Positions 37,879-49,138 of a stretch of DNA of 59,126 nucleotides are shown here, piece by piece. Below the pieces are notes generated by a model. The model did no database searches, was not told the origin of the DNA, and saw only the letters and a program-made list of their open reading frames with translations. The stretch covers positions 1-59,126 of the forward strand of contig JAIQFQ010000017.1 of the NCBI GenBank assembly GCA_020073245.1. Direction: 5' to 3'. The position numbers and the translations under genes were made by a program. Each line of letters opens with the position of its first letter. Position 1 is the first letter of the stretch. This DNA comes from Terriglobia bacterium. GTDB taxonomy: Bacteria; Acidobacteriota; Thermoanaerobaculia; Thermoanaerobaculales; Thermoanaerobaculaceae.

Positions 37879-38538
37879 ATGATCTCGTGGCGCAGGGTGG
37901 TCCCTATCGCAACCGTTGTCATCGCATCGCTTCTGACGGCGCCCATCGCGTCCGCACAGACGGGCTCCCTCACTACCGGCTTCGAGGACTGGAGCGGATG
38001 GTGCTCGGGGCTCTACGTCGACCTCACGGCCTCGGTGCCGTTGACCGTCACCAGCTTCGACGTGTACTTCAAGGGCACCCTGAACCGCAACGTCAGCGTC
38101 TACTACAAGGCCGGCACCTACGTCGGGTCGGAAACGACCCCAGGCGCATGGACGCTGCTCGGGACCGTCAACGTCAGCCCCGGCGGCACTGGGACCGCCA
38201 CGGCAGTGAACCTCGGCGGCGTCGCCATCCCCGCCGGGCAAACGTACGCTTTCTATTTCGTGGACCTTCTTGGCACGGGGGGGCCCGACGGCGGCGGCCT
38301 CAATCTGGACCTGACTCCCTCGCCCGTTTCCAACGCCGACCTAACATTGAACAGCAGCATGCGGACGTGCGATACCCCGTTCACGGACCCAGAGGGTGGC
38401 ATGGGGTGGGAAGGCACGGTCTACTACCAACTCGGTGGGCAGGCCATCCCAGTACTGGGGACAACCGCCCTCGCTGGCCTCGCCACGCTCGTGCTGTTCC
38501 TCGGTTGGTTCGTTCTCCGCCAGCGGTCCGCAACATAG
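37879..38538 (+). CDS. Exported protein with IPTL-CTERM-like sorting tail
   Basis: The 219-residue protein has a signal peptide (VVPIATVVIASLLTAPIASAQ) and a beta-rich body containing SFDVYFKGTLNRNVSVYYK and GTVNVSPGGTGTA. It ends with AIPVLG, a TM helix and a short basic end (LRQRSAT). The I-P-x-L plus helix plus Arg tail is the layout of IPTL-CTERM signals recognised by exosortases, though the usual SEWG part is missing. The ATG at 37879 has AAGAGGGGG about 6 nt upstream. No exosortase is in the window. The body family is not recognised. Confidence 0.65.
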   Translation: MISWRRVVPIATVVIASLLTAPIASAQTGSLTTGFEDWSGWCSGLYVDLTASVPLTVTSFDVYFKGTLNRNVSVYYKAGTYVGSETTPGAWTLLGTVNVSPGGTGTATAVNLGGVAIPAGQTYAFYFVDLLGTGGPDGGGLNLDLTPSPVSNADLTLNSSMRTCDTPFTDPEGGMGWEGTVYYQLGGQAIPVLGTTALAGLATLVLFLGWFVLRQRSAT

Positions 38539-38800
38539 GCCGCACGGCCCGGCCAGGTCGCCTCACGTTCCGCGGGCAGCCGACCCGCTGCGATCCGGCT
38601 TCCTGTGTGCCTTTTGCCTCTCCTTCTCGGCACGTCTCGCCGAGGACCCTCGTCGCCGGGTCGTTCGACCGCGCGTAGAGATCATGGACAGGAACTCCCT
38701 TTCTTGGCCTGTGTGACGATGCTCCCGTGAAACGCGCTATCAGAGCATTCTGAGGGCGTCGGACGGCGTCGGAGGGGGCTTGGGCATTTTCGCGACTTGG

Positions 38801-38843
38801 GTTGGTCGGGAAAGCGGGATTCCAACCCGCGGCCTCTTGAACC
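38801..38843 (-). repeat. Degenerate tRNA-Pro 3'-half, candidate att site (distal copy)
   Basis: By hand alignment 38 of 43 bases match 52672-52714, the 3' half and CCA end of the intact tRNA-Pro(GGG), in the same orientation. It cannot be a working tRNA: the 5' half is missing and the T-loop TTC is changed to TTG. Such 3'-half duplications are left by integrases that insert into tRNA genes. It therefore marks the likely outer end of an island reaching to the tRNA. Confidence 0.65.
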
Positions 38844-38868
38844 GGGTCGGTCGCCTGGACCCTGACAC

Positions 38869-38896
38869 TTGGAATTTGGACTCTATTGGTTATGCT
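38869..38896 (+). promoter_or_regulatory. Candidate sigma-70 promoter giving a leaderless MFS mRNA
   Basis: TTGGAA (38869-38874), a 16-nt spacer and TATGCT (38891-38896). Each box matches 4 of 6 consensus bases. The expected start point is at 38902-38903, which is the ATG itself. No ribosome binding site lies ahead of that ATG, so a leaderless transcript would explain both facts. Confidence 0.4.
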
Positions 38897-38901
38897 TGGC
38901 C

Positions 38902-40113
38902 ATGCCCGAATCCGACTATCGCGCCTACCCCTATCGCTGGGTCGTCCTCGCGAGCTTCATGGTCATCGCGGCGATGTCACAGGTCCTCTGGATCACTTTC
39001 GCTCCGATCACGATCGAGGCGGCGCGCTTCTACGGCACATCGGACCTGATGATCGGCCTGCTCTCAATGAGCTTCATGGTCATCTACATCCTGATCGTGA
39101 TCCCCAGTGCCTGGGCGATCGATACCTGGGGCCTGCGTGCTGCGGTCGGTCTCGGCGCCGCCCTGACCGCGGTGTTCGCAGCCACTCGCGGCGTCTTTGC
39201 GGACAACTTCCCGCTCGTCTTCGCCTCCCAGGTCGGGCTCGCCATCGGCCAGCCGTTCATCCTCGGATCAATCACCAAGGTCGCAGCACGCTGGTTTCCG
39301 GTCAAGGAGCGGGCGACCGCCACCGGACTCGGGACGCTCGCCCTTTATGTCGGCATCCTGGTCGCGATGGGGCTCACACCACCCCTCACGATCCGGTACG
39401 GCATGAGGAACATGCTGCTCGTCTACGGCCTCGCGACGGTCATAGCCACAGTCCTGTTCTTCGTGCTCTTTCGCGAGCGGCCGCCCACGCCAGCCGGTCA
39501 CGACGAACGCGCATTGATGCTCGACGGCCTCAAAGGGATGCTCCGGCAGAAGGACTTCATCCTGCTCATGGTCATCTTCTTCGTCGGCCTGGGAATCTTC
39601 AACGGCGTCTCGACCTGGATCGAGACCATCATCCGGCCGCGTGGCTTCACGATCGAGCAGGCGGGAACGCTCGGCGCGCTCATGCTCGTCGGCGGAATCG
39701 TGGGCGCCATTGCGATCCCGATCCTCTCCGACCTGGTGCGGCGACGGCGGGCATTCATGATCATCTCGCTCATCGGTATGATTCCGGGCCTCGTCGGCAT
39801 AACCTTCGCCACCGGCTACCGGTTACTTCTCCTCTCGGGATTCGTCTTCGGGTTTTTCCTCTTGAGCTCAGGGCCGATCGGGTTCCAGTACGGGGCGGAG
39901 ATCACGCACCCGGCACCGGAAGGCACATCCAACAGTTTGCTGATCGTGATGGGTCAGGTCTCGGGGATCATCTTCATCTTCTGCATGGACGCGTTCAAAT
40001 CGCCGGCCGGCGTCATGACCGGCTCCATGCTCGTGCTCATCGCGCTCACCGCCGCCAGTGTCGTTCTGGCCGCGGTGCTCAAAGAATCACCCGTTGCCAC
40101 CTCGAGCCGCTAG
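38902..40113 (+). CDS. MFS transporter, FLVCR/DIRC2-like
   Basis: The 403-residue protein has twelve predicted TM helices. The start YRWVVLASFMVIAAMSQVLW and ITFAPITIEAARFYG resembles the FLVCR branch of the major facilitator superfamily, whose eukaryotic members move heme, choline or related cations. The A-like loop (WAIDTWGLRAAVGLGA) and the second-half loop (SDLVRRRRAFMI) are in the expected places. Substrate is unknown. ATG 38902 starts at the homology and lacks a ribosome binding site. It is the first gene inside the putative island. Confidence 0.75.
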   Translation: MPESDYRAYPYRWVVLASFMVIAAMSQVLWITFAPITIEAARFYGTSDLMIGLLSMSFMVIYILIVIPSAWAIDTWGLRAAVGLGAALTAVFAATRGVFADNFPLVFASQVGLAIGQPFILGSITKVAARWFPVKERATATGLGTLALYVGILVAMGLTPPLTIRYGMRNMLLVYGLATVIATVLFFVLFRERPPTPAGHDERALMLDGLKGMLRQKDFILLMVIFFVGLGIFNGVSTWIETIIRPRGFTIEQAGTLGALMLVGGIVGAIAIPILSDLVRRRRAFMIISLIGMIPGLVGITFATGYRLLLLSGFVFGFFLLSSGPIGFQYGAEITHPAPEGTSNSLLIVMGQVSGIIFIFCMDAFKSPAGVMTGSMLVLIALTAASVVLAAVLKESPVATSSR

Positions 40114-40427
40114 TCCCCGGCCCAGGAACCGATATCCAGAGTTGGGCTCGCCGCCATTCATCCAGGGTCTCCCCATCTAACAGGATTCCTGACGCTGGGA
40201 CGGTTGGCGGCTCTGAGACCCAACCCGGGGGCTGGCCCAGGTTGACGATGACCTCCTGAGCTCCACTCGATTGAGCACCCACGGAAGGGCCGTCTCCGAC
40301 GGCCGTCCTCTCGGGTGAGTTCGTCGCCGCTACGGAGCGGGCGGCTCCCGCCTCCCGAGCCCTGGGCCCGAAACGCTTGCACTTACGACGCCACGCCGAG
40401 GGGAGCACGCCGCCCCCGCTGAACCGA
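40114..40427. other. 314-nt convergent gap with one hairpin
   Basis: No gene is supported. GGCCGTC (40288-40294) and GACGGCC (40298-40304) form a 7-bp stem with a 3-nt loop between the convergent MFS and asparagine synthetase genes. Without a T-run it is only a possible transcription stop. Confidence 0.4.
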
Positions 40428-42305
<1,878 letters not shown>

Positions 42306-42595
42306 GGTCGAGAGCCTCGATTTTCCAGCAGCGTTCGTCCGCAATGGAGAGCTTCAATTGGGCCACGGCTATTCCCCCGCGGACCCTCTGTGCGGCCCGG
42401 ACACGATGTTGCCTCCTGGACTACAGGTCATTTGCGACGCTGCAATGGATTGAACGGGGGATGTTTCTGCACCGCCGTTCGCCACTTGCTCGCCGATGCG
42501 AGCCCCGAGCTTCGATTTGCCGTTGGCCCGGTTTTCCGGGGCCGGTCACGGCTCTCGATCCCAACCTTCGACCTGGATCGATTTTGGGGAGCAGC

Positions 42596-43339
42596 TCAGT
42601 CCGCCGTGACCGATTCCAACCGTACCACCCTCTTCAGTCGCCTTCTCCCGTCCGCACCCGCCAGCTCCCGTGCCAGCTCGCCGTCATCCCCCCCTCTCGA
42701 CGTGATCCCCAGCATCACGTCCGCCTCGCCGGGCACCTTCGCCAGGTATCCCTCCTCGTGAAACACGATGGCTGCCACGTGTCGCACCGTGAGCGGGGTG
42801 CCACGCGCGCACCCCATGCGCTGGGCAGCAAGGTCCGCTCGATGCACGGTTCGCTCGTCAAGAGGCTGCCCTAGACACCAGGCACCCACCACGACGACCA
42901 CGAGGTCCACCGAGGAGGCGATGACCGGCTCCCAGTGGGCATGAGCCTTGAGGGGTCGGCCTGCCGATCCATCCGCCTCGACGATCAGCGTGTCCGCAAT
43001 TCCCGTCGTGGCGAGGACCTCGAGCGCTCCGGCCGAGAAGCCCAGCAGTTTCTCGTCCTCCACCCTGGACGCGAGCACGATGGGGTTGAGCCTCGCGAGC
43101 GCTGAGCGCGCCCGCTCGGCGAGCTCTCCCACATCGAGGCCGATCAGCAACCCCTCGAGTGCCTCTCCCTCGCTCCTCCGGATCCGCGTGCTCGTCGTGG
43201 CGATCACGCGCTTCCCCTTCCCGGCCAGCGCCCTGGCCATGGCGAGCATGAGGGTCGTCTTGCCACCACCTCCGATCAAGTGGATGAAGCGGCATCTCTC
43301 CAGGTCGAACGCCGCGATCAGGTCATCGCCCTGCTTCAT
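42596..43339 (-). CDS. yqeC: YqeC, selenium-dependent hydroxylase accessory protein
   Basis: The 247-residue P-loop protein has GGGGKTTLMLAMARAL at residues 23 on, VIATTSTRI, LIVEADGSAGRPLKAH and VVGAWCLGQPL. This matches YqeC, a marker of selenium-dependent molybdenum hydroxylases, where it is thought to help deliver the labile selenium ligand to the molybdenum site. It overlaps yqeB by 4 bp and is the last gene of the operon. Confidence 0.85.
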   Translation of the reverse strand: MKQGDDLIAAFDLERCRFIHLIGGGGKTTLMLAMARALAGKGKRVIATTSTRIRRSEGEALEGLLIGLDVGELAERARSALARLNPIVLASRVEDEKLLGFSAGALEVLATTGIADTLIVEADGSAGRPLKAHAHWEPVIASSVDLVVVVVGAWCLGQPLDERTVHRADLAAQRMGCARGTPLTVRHVAAIVFHEEGYLAKVPGEADVMLGITSRGGDDGELARELAGADGRRRLKRVVRLESVTAD

Positions 43340-44142
43340 GGCCAGCGCGGAGGAAACCGGCTCAGGATCGCTTCAAGGACAGAGCCACTGATGGTCCGGG
43401 CCTTGTCCGAGATGATGAAGCAGAACGCCGGATCGCCGCGGGGGTCCACGTCGGCGACTTTCAAATTGTCGGGGACCTCGATGCCACCGTGGACGACACC
43501 CCTGAGCACGCCGGAGATCGCAGCCTCCACGCGCCGGCCGGCGACGGTGCACACCACGTCGCCGGCGGTGACGGGTTGTCCGATCTCCAGGAGGGATTCG
43601 ACGACGCCGGCGCAGGGCGCACGCAGCACGCGCTCGGTGGTGTAGCCGGCGATCGGCCCCGGGATACCCGTGTCGGGAGCGCTGAAACCCGAGCGGATGA
43701 CACGGCCCAGGTCGTGGCCGCGGCAGGTCTCGATGACGACGTGGACGTCCCGCCCCGCCAGAAGGCCAGGGCCGAGTCCGATCACGAGCGGAGCCTGCTC
43801 CGGGGAGTTGCCGTCGTTGCGTTTCAGAATCCGCGCATCGACGATGACCTCGGGCTTCCAGCGCTCCACCAGGAGGCCTTCGGGGTCCACGAAGACCGCC
43901 ACCTGGTCGAGGTTACCCCGATCCAGTTCCTCCCACTCGGCGAGGCTCCACAGGCGCCCCGGCACACCCTCCACGGTGCATGCCCCGTCAAAGACCGCCG
44001 TACAGAACGACACCGAGCGCCGGACCGCGGTCGGACGCAGCACCTCGGTCATGGCCACCCGCATCCCGCAACGGAACAGGCGATGAGCCGTGGCCGACGC
44101 GTGCTCTCCGGCGCCCCGGATAAGGACTTTGAGACCCCTCAT
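43336..44142 (-). CDS. yqeB: YqeB, selenium-dependent molybdenum hydroxylase system protein
   Basis: The 268-residue product has VLIRGAGEHASATAHRLFRCG near the start (Rossmann-like), SFCTAVFDG, EVIVDARILKRN, LVIGLGPGLLAGRDVHVVIET and RGHDLGRVI. These features define the YqeB/EF2563 family, which occurs only with SelD and molybdenum hydroxylases, including in genomes that make no selenocysteine. The middle contains a lipoyl-like hammerhead (VESLLEIGQPVTAGDVV). It overlaps both neighbours by 4 bp. Confidence 0.87.
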   Translation of the reverse strand: MRGLKVLIRGAGEHASATAHRLFRCGMRVAMTEVLRPTAVRRSVSFCTAVFDGACTVEGVPGRLWSLAEWEELDRGNLDQVAVFVDPEGLLVERWKPEVIVDARILKRNDGNSPEQAPLVIGLGPGLLAGRDVHVVIETCRGHDLGRVIRSGFSAPDTGIPGPIAGYTTERVLRAPCAGVVESLLEIGQPVTAGDVVCTVAGRRVEAAISGVLRGVVHGGIEVPDNLKVADVDPRGDPAFCFIISDKARTISGSVLEAILSRFPPRWP

Positions 44143-44732
44143 CGCGAGCCCCTGCGCGCTGCCAGTGCCTGGTAGCGTTCGTACGTGTCGAGGTCAGTGA
44201 CGACCGCCCGGTCGCTGACAGGGTGAAGCACGGTGTCCCACTCGTTCTCCGCCAGCAACCGCCTCGCGCCCACGTCCCCGGACGAGGCGAGCAGGGCTTC
44301 CCGGTACTTCCCGGACATCACGACGGGGTGCCCGCGCCGACCCTCGAACACGGGCACGAGGATCCCCTTCCCGCTCGACCGCCAAGCGACGAGCAGGTGG
44401 CCAACCAGATTCGCACCCAGCTCCGGCATGTCGCCCAGAGCCAGGACGTACGCTTCGGCTCTGGGATCCGCGCCCCCGACACCGACCCGGAGCGAGCTGC
44501 CCATCCCCTCGGCCGCGTTCTCGTTGACCAGCACGGTGGCCCTGCCAGGGGCGAAGACCGGTCGAGCGCCGCTGCCCACGACGACCACCACCTCGTCGAT
44601 CTCGGGGAGCCCGAGTAAGGGCCGCAGCGCGGCGTCAAGCACGGTGCCGTCTCCCCAAGGCAAGGAAAGCTTATCCGCCCCCAACCGGCGGGAGGAGCCG
44701 GCCGCCAGCACGATGGCCGAGATCCGGCCCAT
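44139..44732 (-). CDS. mocA: MocA-like molybdenum cofactor nucleotidyltransferase
   Basis: This 197-residue nucleotidyltransferase has VLAAGSSRRLGADKLSLPW at residues 8 on, VLVNENAAEGMGSSLRVG, LALGDMPEL and RRGHPVVMS. MocA/YgfJ enzymes attach CMP to molybdopterin, giving the MCD form used by xanthine dehydrogenase-type hydroxylases. Position between ssnA and yqeB is typical. Only 1 nt separates it from the preceding stop. Confidence 0.87.
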   Translation of the reverse strand: MGRISAIVLAAGSSRRLGADKLSLPWGDGTVLDAALRPLLGLPEIDEVVVVVGSGARPVFAPGRATVLVNENAAEGMGSSLRVGVGGADPRAEAYVLALGDMPELGANLVGHLLVAWRSSGKGILVPVFEGRRGHPVVMSGKYREALLASSGDVGARRLLAENEWDTVLHPVSDRAVVTDLDTYERYQALAARRGSR

Positions 44733-44733
44733 C

Positions 44734-46224
44734 CTAGCGGTTCGCCCCCGTGCCGCTCAGCGCCGGAGCGGCCTCGCGGTACTCCACGAACCACTCCGAC
44801 AGTGACTGCACGCGCAACATGACGCTCGCGGGCGTCGTGCCGTCCAGGAAGGGCAGCACCACGCCGTCGTGTTTGAGCAGGCGGCCTCGAGCGACGACCG
44901 TGTCGACCTCGGATCCGTCGGCCGCCCAGATCAGGTTCTCGACGAGGTTGTCGAGCCGGGTCGGCACCAGGTTGGGGCGGGCCAGGTCGATGAGGATCCA
45001 GTCCGCCTGGCGTCCGGGTGTGAGCTCTCCCTGGTTCATGCGGAGGATCCGGTTGGGAGCCACCGTGATCATTTCGAGCAACTGCTGCGAGGGCAACAGG
45101 GTGGCGTCCTGGTGGCGGGCCTTCTGGTACTGGGCGGCGAGTCGCGCCGCGGCAATGATGTCCTGATTGTCCGCCGATCCGGACCCGTCCGTGGAGATGG
45201 CAACGGGGATGCCGGCAGTCAGCATCTCTACCACAGGCGGCATGCCCGACCCGAGGATGGTGTTCGCCAGCGGGTTGTGCACAACCGCGGCGCCCGTGCG
45301 GGCGAGGATCTCGATGTCCCGTGGCCCGCAGTTGACCTGGTGAGCAAGGACCGTGGCTGCGTCGAGGATTCCGATCTGATCGAAGTACTCCACCGGCGTC
45401 AAGCCTGGTTCGATCGCCTCCGTGAACCAGCGAGTGGTCTTCGGCTCCTCGGAGCTGTGGATGTGGAAGAGCGTGCCGTGCGCCCGGGCCCAAGCCTTCT
45501 GGGGCACAAGGACGGCGCGGGAGTTGGAAAAGTCCTGGTCCGGGCCGGGCACGAAGCGCGTTCTCCTGGAGCTCGTCTGGATTGCGAGGGCGGCGTCGAG
45601 CCTGCGCAGGGCGTCTTCCGGCTTGTCGAGGAGCTCCGGGGTGTAGAAACGATCCTGACCGCCGATCGCGACGATCATCGTCGTTCCCGCCGCCTCGTTG
45701 GCGCGGGCGATGTCCTCGCAGTGGTACTTGTTGTAGTTGCAGTGATGCACCATCGAGGTCGTGATGCCGTAGTGGATGTCGCAGACCCGGGCCATGAGGT
45801 AGGTCACGAGCTGAGGCGTGCACCCCAGCCTCTCTGTGAGCTCGGCGCGCTTGGCGTTGATGAAGCCCGTGTAGGGATTGACCGCGTGGTCCAGCCACGC
45901 GGTCAGCGGTTCTTCCTTGGCGATGCCGATGATCGGCTGCTCGTGGTCGTGCCCGTGGGCCTTCACGAACGCCGGCAGCAGGATCACGTCCTGCAACGGG
46001 ATGGCGTCCGACGAGGGAACCTCCCGGCGCGTGTGGAGGATGCGCAGCTCGCTCCCCGAGGCCTCGTGCAGGCGACGTCCCACGTCGTCGTTGTAGGGGC
46101 CGACTTCCAGAATGGCGTCGCCCCGGGACAGCACGTAGCCGTCCCGGATGCGGCGCGTGCGGTCGGGCTCGGCCAGGGGCAGCAGAAAGCGGGCGCGGCA
46201 GATGAGAAGCGGGGACTGGTCCAT
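44734..46224 (-). CDS. ssnA: SsnA-like aminohydrolase (amidohydrolase superfamily)
   Basis: This 496-residue metal-dependent hydrolase has the N-terminal metal motif KAHGHDHEQP (normally NAHTH), ITTSMVHHCNYNKYHCED, HIHSSEEPKTT, AHQVNCGPRD, VVHNPLANTILGSGMP and ISTDGSGSADN. These are the metal ligands and active site of the deaminase branch (guanine deaminase, TrzN, SsnA). SsnA proteins sit in selenium/molybdenum hydroxylase clusters. The GHD in place of NTH is unusual but keeps H-x-H. ATG 46224 has AAAGGATC upstream, and the longer frame is antisense-like over the xdh gene. It is 34 nt after xdh. Confidence 0.82.
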   Translation of the reverse strand: MDQSPLLICRARFLLPLAEPDRTRRIRDGYVLSRGDAILEVGPYNDDVGRRLHEASGSELRILHTRREVPSSDAIPLQDVILLPAFVKAHGHDHEQPIIGIAKEEPLTAWLDHAVNPYTGFINAKRAELTERLGCTPQLVTYLMARVCDIHYGITTSMVHHCNYNKYHCEDIARANEAAGTTMIVAIGGQDRFYTPELLDKPEDALRRLDAALAIQTSSRRTRFVPGPDQDFSNSRAVLVPQKAWARAHGTLFHIHSSEEPKTTRWFTEAIEPGLTPVEYFDQIGILDAATVLAHQVNCGPRDIEILARTGAAVVHNPLANTILGSGMPPVVEMLTAGIPVAISTDGSGSADNQDIIAAARLAAQYQKARHQDATLLPSQQLLEMITVAPNRILRMNQGELTPGRQADWILIDLARPNLVPTRLDNLVENLIWAADGSEVDTVVARGRLLKHDGVVLPFLDGTTPASVMLRVQSLSEWFVEYREAAPALSGTGANR

Positions 46225-46258
46225 GTCGATCCTTTGCGCTACGTCCGTTTCGGCGATC

Positions 46259-49138
46259 TCAGGTCGCCAGCTTCCCGAGCGCCCGGAGCACCTTCTCGGG
46301 TGTGAACGGCCACGTCCGGATCCAGACGCCCACGGCATCGTGGATGGCGGCTGCAATGCACGGCGCCGCGCCGTTGCACGAGATTTCGGAGATGGACTTG
46401 GCACCAAACGGGCCGAAGGGGTCGTCCGTCTCGATGAGGATCGCCTGGAAGTCGTCGGGCAGCTCCCCCATCTGGGGCACCTTGTAGTCGACGAAGTTGG
46501 CGTTGAGGCAGCGGCCCTGCTCGTCGAGCAGCATCTCCTCGTAGAGCGAGTGGCCGACGGTCTTGAGCACGGCGCCGAACATCTGGCCCAGGGCCAGCTC
46601 CGGGTTGATCGGCGTGCCGGCGTCTTGCAGGGCGTAGTACTTGTGCAGCTTGACCTTGCCGGTGCGCGTGTCCACTCCCACCTCGCAGAAGTGGGCACCG
46701 TAGGGGAAGGACGCTTTGTCGCTGATGAAGCGCCCCGAGGCCGTGAGCTGGCCGTTCCCCGTGCCGCTCTGGGTGCGACGCGCGATCTGCTCGTAGGTGA
46801 CGAAACAGCCGGACCGGCTCATCACTCGGGAGGGGAACTCCAGGCGAAGGTTCTCTTCCGGCTCCCCCAGCATCTGGGCCGCTTCCCGCAGCAGCAGGCG
46901 CTTCATCTCGAGGGCCGCGTTGCGCGCCGCACCGCCCGAGAAGTAGGTGCCCGAGGAGGCGTAGGCCCCCGTGTCGAAAGGCGTGACGTCGGTGTCGGCC
47001 GCGATGACCGAAACGTCTTCCATGCGCGTGCACAGCGTCTCGGCGGCGATCTTGACCACCACCGTGTCGAGCCCGGTGCCCAGGTCCGTCCCGCCCGAGA
47101 GCAGCATGAAGGTGCCGTCCCCGAACATGGTCACGGCGGCGTTGGCCATGTCGAGGCCAGGCAGACCGGAGCCCTGCTGAACGATGACCACGCCCTTGCC
47201 GATCTTCACATCGGGATCGGTGCTCTCATCACGCTTGCCCCACTCCAGCATGCGGGAGCCCTGCTCCAGCGCGGGTCCCAGGCCGCAGGTGAAGACCTTC
47301 TGGGGGATACCCTCGCGTCCCTCGCCCAGGCAGCGCAAGATCTCGAGCATCGATCCGTCGCGCACCCGGTTCTTCTCGAGAAAAGCCAGGTGGTCGATGC
47401 CCAGCTCATCCGAGAGCTCGGCCGCCGCGAGCTGGAGGGCAAAGCTGCCCTGGGGAGCGCCGTAGCCCTGGTAGGCCCCGGTGGGTGGAATGTTGGAATA
47501 GTAGGTGTGCACCTGGAACAAGACGTTCTCGCACATGAACAGGGGAAGCGACTTGGAGCAGGCGTTCATGGGCACGGTGAGGCAATGGGCGCCGTAAGGA
47601 CCGGTGTTGGCCTCGAGGTCCATGTACATCGCAGTGAGGCTCCCATCGCGCCGCGCGCCAAGCTTGATCCGGACCCGCATGACGTGACGGGTGCGGGAGG
47701 CGATGAACTCCTCCTCGCGGGTCAGGCAAAACAGGATGTCGCGGCCCGTCACCCAGGTGCAGTACGCGGCGACCTCTTCCAGCACCATGTCCTGCTTGGC
47801 GCCGAACCCACCGCCCACGCGCTCCTTGACCACCCGGATGCGGTTCTCGGGGACACCGAGGATGCGGCCGATGATGCGCCTCAGGTGCCAGGGCACCTGG
47901 GTGGACGCGTGAATCACGAGCCGGTCGGCCTCCATGCGCGTGTACACCACGTGGGGCTCGAGCGGAGTGCACTGCACCTGCGAGGTCTCGTACTCGCGCT
48001 CGAGGATGACCTCGGCCTCTGCGAACCCCTTGTCGATGTCCCCGATCCCGCCCGACACCGAGGCCGCGAGGTTCGAGTGTGGGTCCGCCTGAATGGGGAA
48101 CTGGTAGATGATGCGGCCGTCGCGCGGCTCGGCGCTCCGGTTGTAGGCATCGAGATCGGCAGGCGCTCCCACCACGTACTCCACCTTGCTGTGGTGCAGG
48201 ATGGGGGCGCCAGGCGCCTTGGCCTGATCGATGGTCAGGACCGGAGGCAGGACGTCGTACTCCACCTCGATGAGGCCGAGCGCCGCCCGGGCGATCTCCT
48301 CGGTCTCGGCCACCACGGCGGCGACCCGGTCGCCCACGTGCAGGACCTTCTCGCCGAACATCTTGCGGTCGTAGGGCGACGGCTCGGGAAATCCCTGTCC
48401 CGCCGCGTTGTACCAGACATCCGGGCAGTTCTTGTGCGTCACGACCAACACCACGCCTTGCAGCGTCTCGGCTCGCGACGTGTCGATGCTCTTGATGTAG
48501 GCGTGTGCGTGCGAGCTGCCGAGGATCTTGAGGTGGCAGTGGCCCGGCCGGACCCGATCCTCGACGAACGCCGCGGCCCCCCGGGCGAGCTGATAGCCGT
48601 CGACCTTGCGGCGGTTCTTGCCGACGTGGCGCAGATCCTGGCGGAACTCCGGCGCGATGAACCCCTTGTAGCTCGGGTCCCGGCGTCTCTTCAACGCCAG
48701 CTCCACCGCGTTGTACACCTGCTCGTAGCCGGTGCAACGGCAGAAGGTGCCCGAGAGCGCGTCGCGCACCTGTGCGCGCGTGGGGGCCTCGACCTTCTCG
48801 AGCAGCTCCTGGATGGCCATCAGCATCGCGGGCGTGCAGAAGCCGCACTGCACGACACCCGCGTCGACGAAGGCGGCCTGCAGCGCCGAGAGCTCGAGCG
48901 GCCGCGCCAGACCCTCGACGGTGCGGATGTCGCGACCGGCGACCTGGCCCATCACCAGGAGGCAGGTGTTGACGAGGCGCCCGTCGAGCAGCGCCGCGCA
49001 GCTCCCGCAGGTGCCCTCACCATCGCAGCCGGCGCGCACCGAGAGGATACCCTCGCGCCGCAGGACGTCCTTCACGCCCTCATGGGCCTCGGCCTCGATG
49101 GTCCTCGGGGAGCCGTTCAGGGTGACGGTAAACCGCAT
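46259..49138 (-). CDS. xdhD: Selenium-dependent xanthine dehydrogenase-type molybdenum hydroxylase, fused Fe-S/Mo subunit
   Basis: The 959-residue protein fuses a two-cluster ferredoxin domain (Cys38, 44, 47, 59 and Cys98, 101, 133, 135; FCRCTGYEQV) to the molybdopterin-binding hydroxylase (about 165-955). Mo-site motifs are GGGFGAKQDM, TGAYQGYGAPQG, GGTDLGTGLD and GPFGAKSISE, the last containing the region of the catalytic Glu. Length and order match E. coli XdhD. It would hydroxylate a purine or other N-heterocycle, with electrons passing over Fe-S to the FAD subunit. It is the second gene of the operon, starting directly after the FAD gene's stop. Confidence 0.9.
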   Translation of the reverse strand: MRFTVTLNGSPRTIEAEAHEGVKDVLRREGILSVRAGCDGEGTCGSCAALLDGRLVNTCLLVMGQVAGRDIRTVEGLARPLELSALQAAFVDAGVVQCGFCTPAMLMAIQELLEKVEAPTRAQVRDALSGTFCRCTGYEQVYNAVELALKRRRDPSYKGFIAPEFRQDLRHVGKNRRKVDGYQLARGAAAFVEDRVRPGHCHLKILGSSHAHAYIKSIDTSRAETLQGVVLVVTHKNCPDVWYNAAGQGFPEPSPYDRKMFGEKVLHVGDRVAAVVAETEEIARAALGLIEVEYDVLPPVLTIDQAKAPGAPILHHSKVEYVVGAPADLDAYNRSAEPRDGRIIYQFPIQADPHSNLAASVSGGIGDIDKGFAEAEVILEREYETSQVQCTPLEPHVVYTRMEADRLVIHASTQVPWHLRRIIGRILGVPENRIRVVKERVGGGFGAKQDMVLEEVAAYCTWVTGRDILFCLTREEEFIASRTRHVMRVRIKLGARRDGSLTAMYMDLEANTGPYGAHCLTVPMNACSKSLPLFMCENVLFQVHTYYSNIPPTGAYQGYGAPQGSFALQLAAAELSDELGIDHLAFLEKNRVRDGSMLEILRCLGEGREGIPQKVFTCGLGPALEQGSRMLEWGKRDESTDPDVKIGKGVVIVQQGSGLPGLDMANAAVTMFGDGTFMLLSGGTDLGTGLDTVVVKIAAETLCTRMEDVSVIAADTDVTPFDTGAYASSGTYFSGGAARNAALEMKRLLLREAAQMLGEPEENLRLEFPSRVMSRSGCFVTYEQIARRTQSGTGNGQLTASGRFISDKASFPYGAHFCEVGVDTRTGKVKLHKYYALQDAGTPINPELALGQMFGAVLKTVGHSLYEEMLLDEQGRCLNANFVDYKVPQMGELPDDFQAILIETDDPFGPFGAKSISEISCNGAAPCIAAAIHDAVGVWIRTWPFTPEKVLRALGKLAT

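Noticed and set aside
38801..38843. A second functional tRNA gene
   Set aside because: Only the 3' half is present, the T-loop is mutated and there is no matching D-arm or acceptor 5' strand.
46259..49138. Possible selenocysteine in the molybdenum hydroxylase
   Set aside because: The frame has no internal UGA to decode; in this enzyme class selenium is a labile ligand at the Mo site, not part of the chain.
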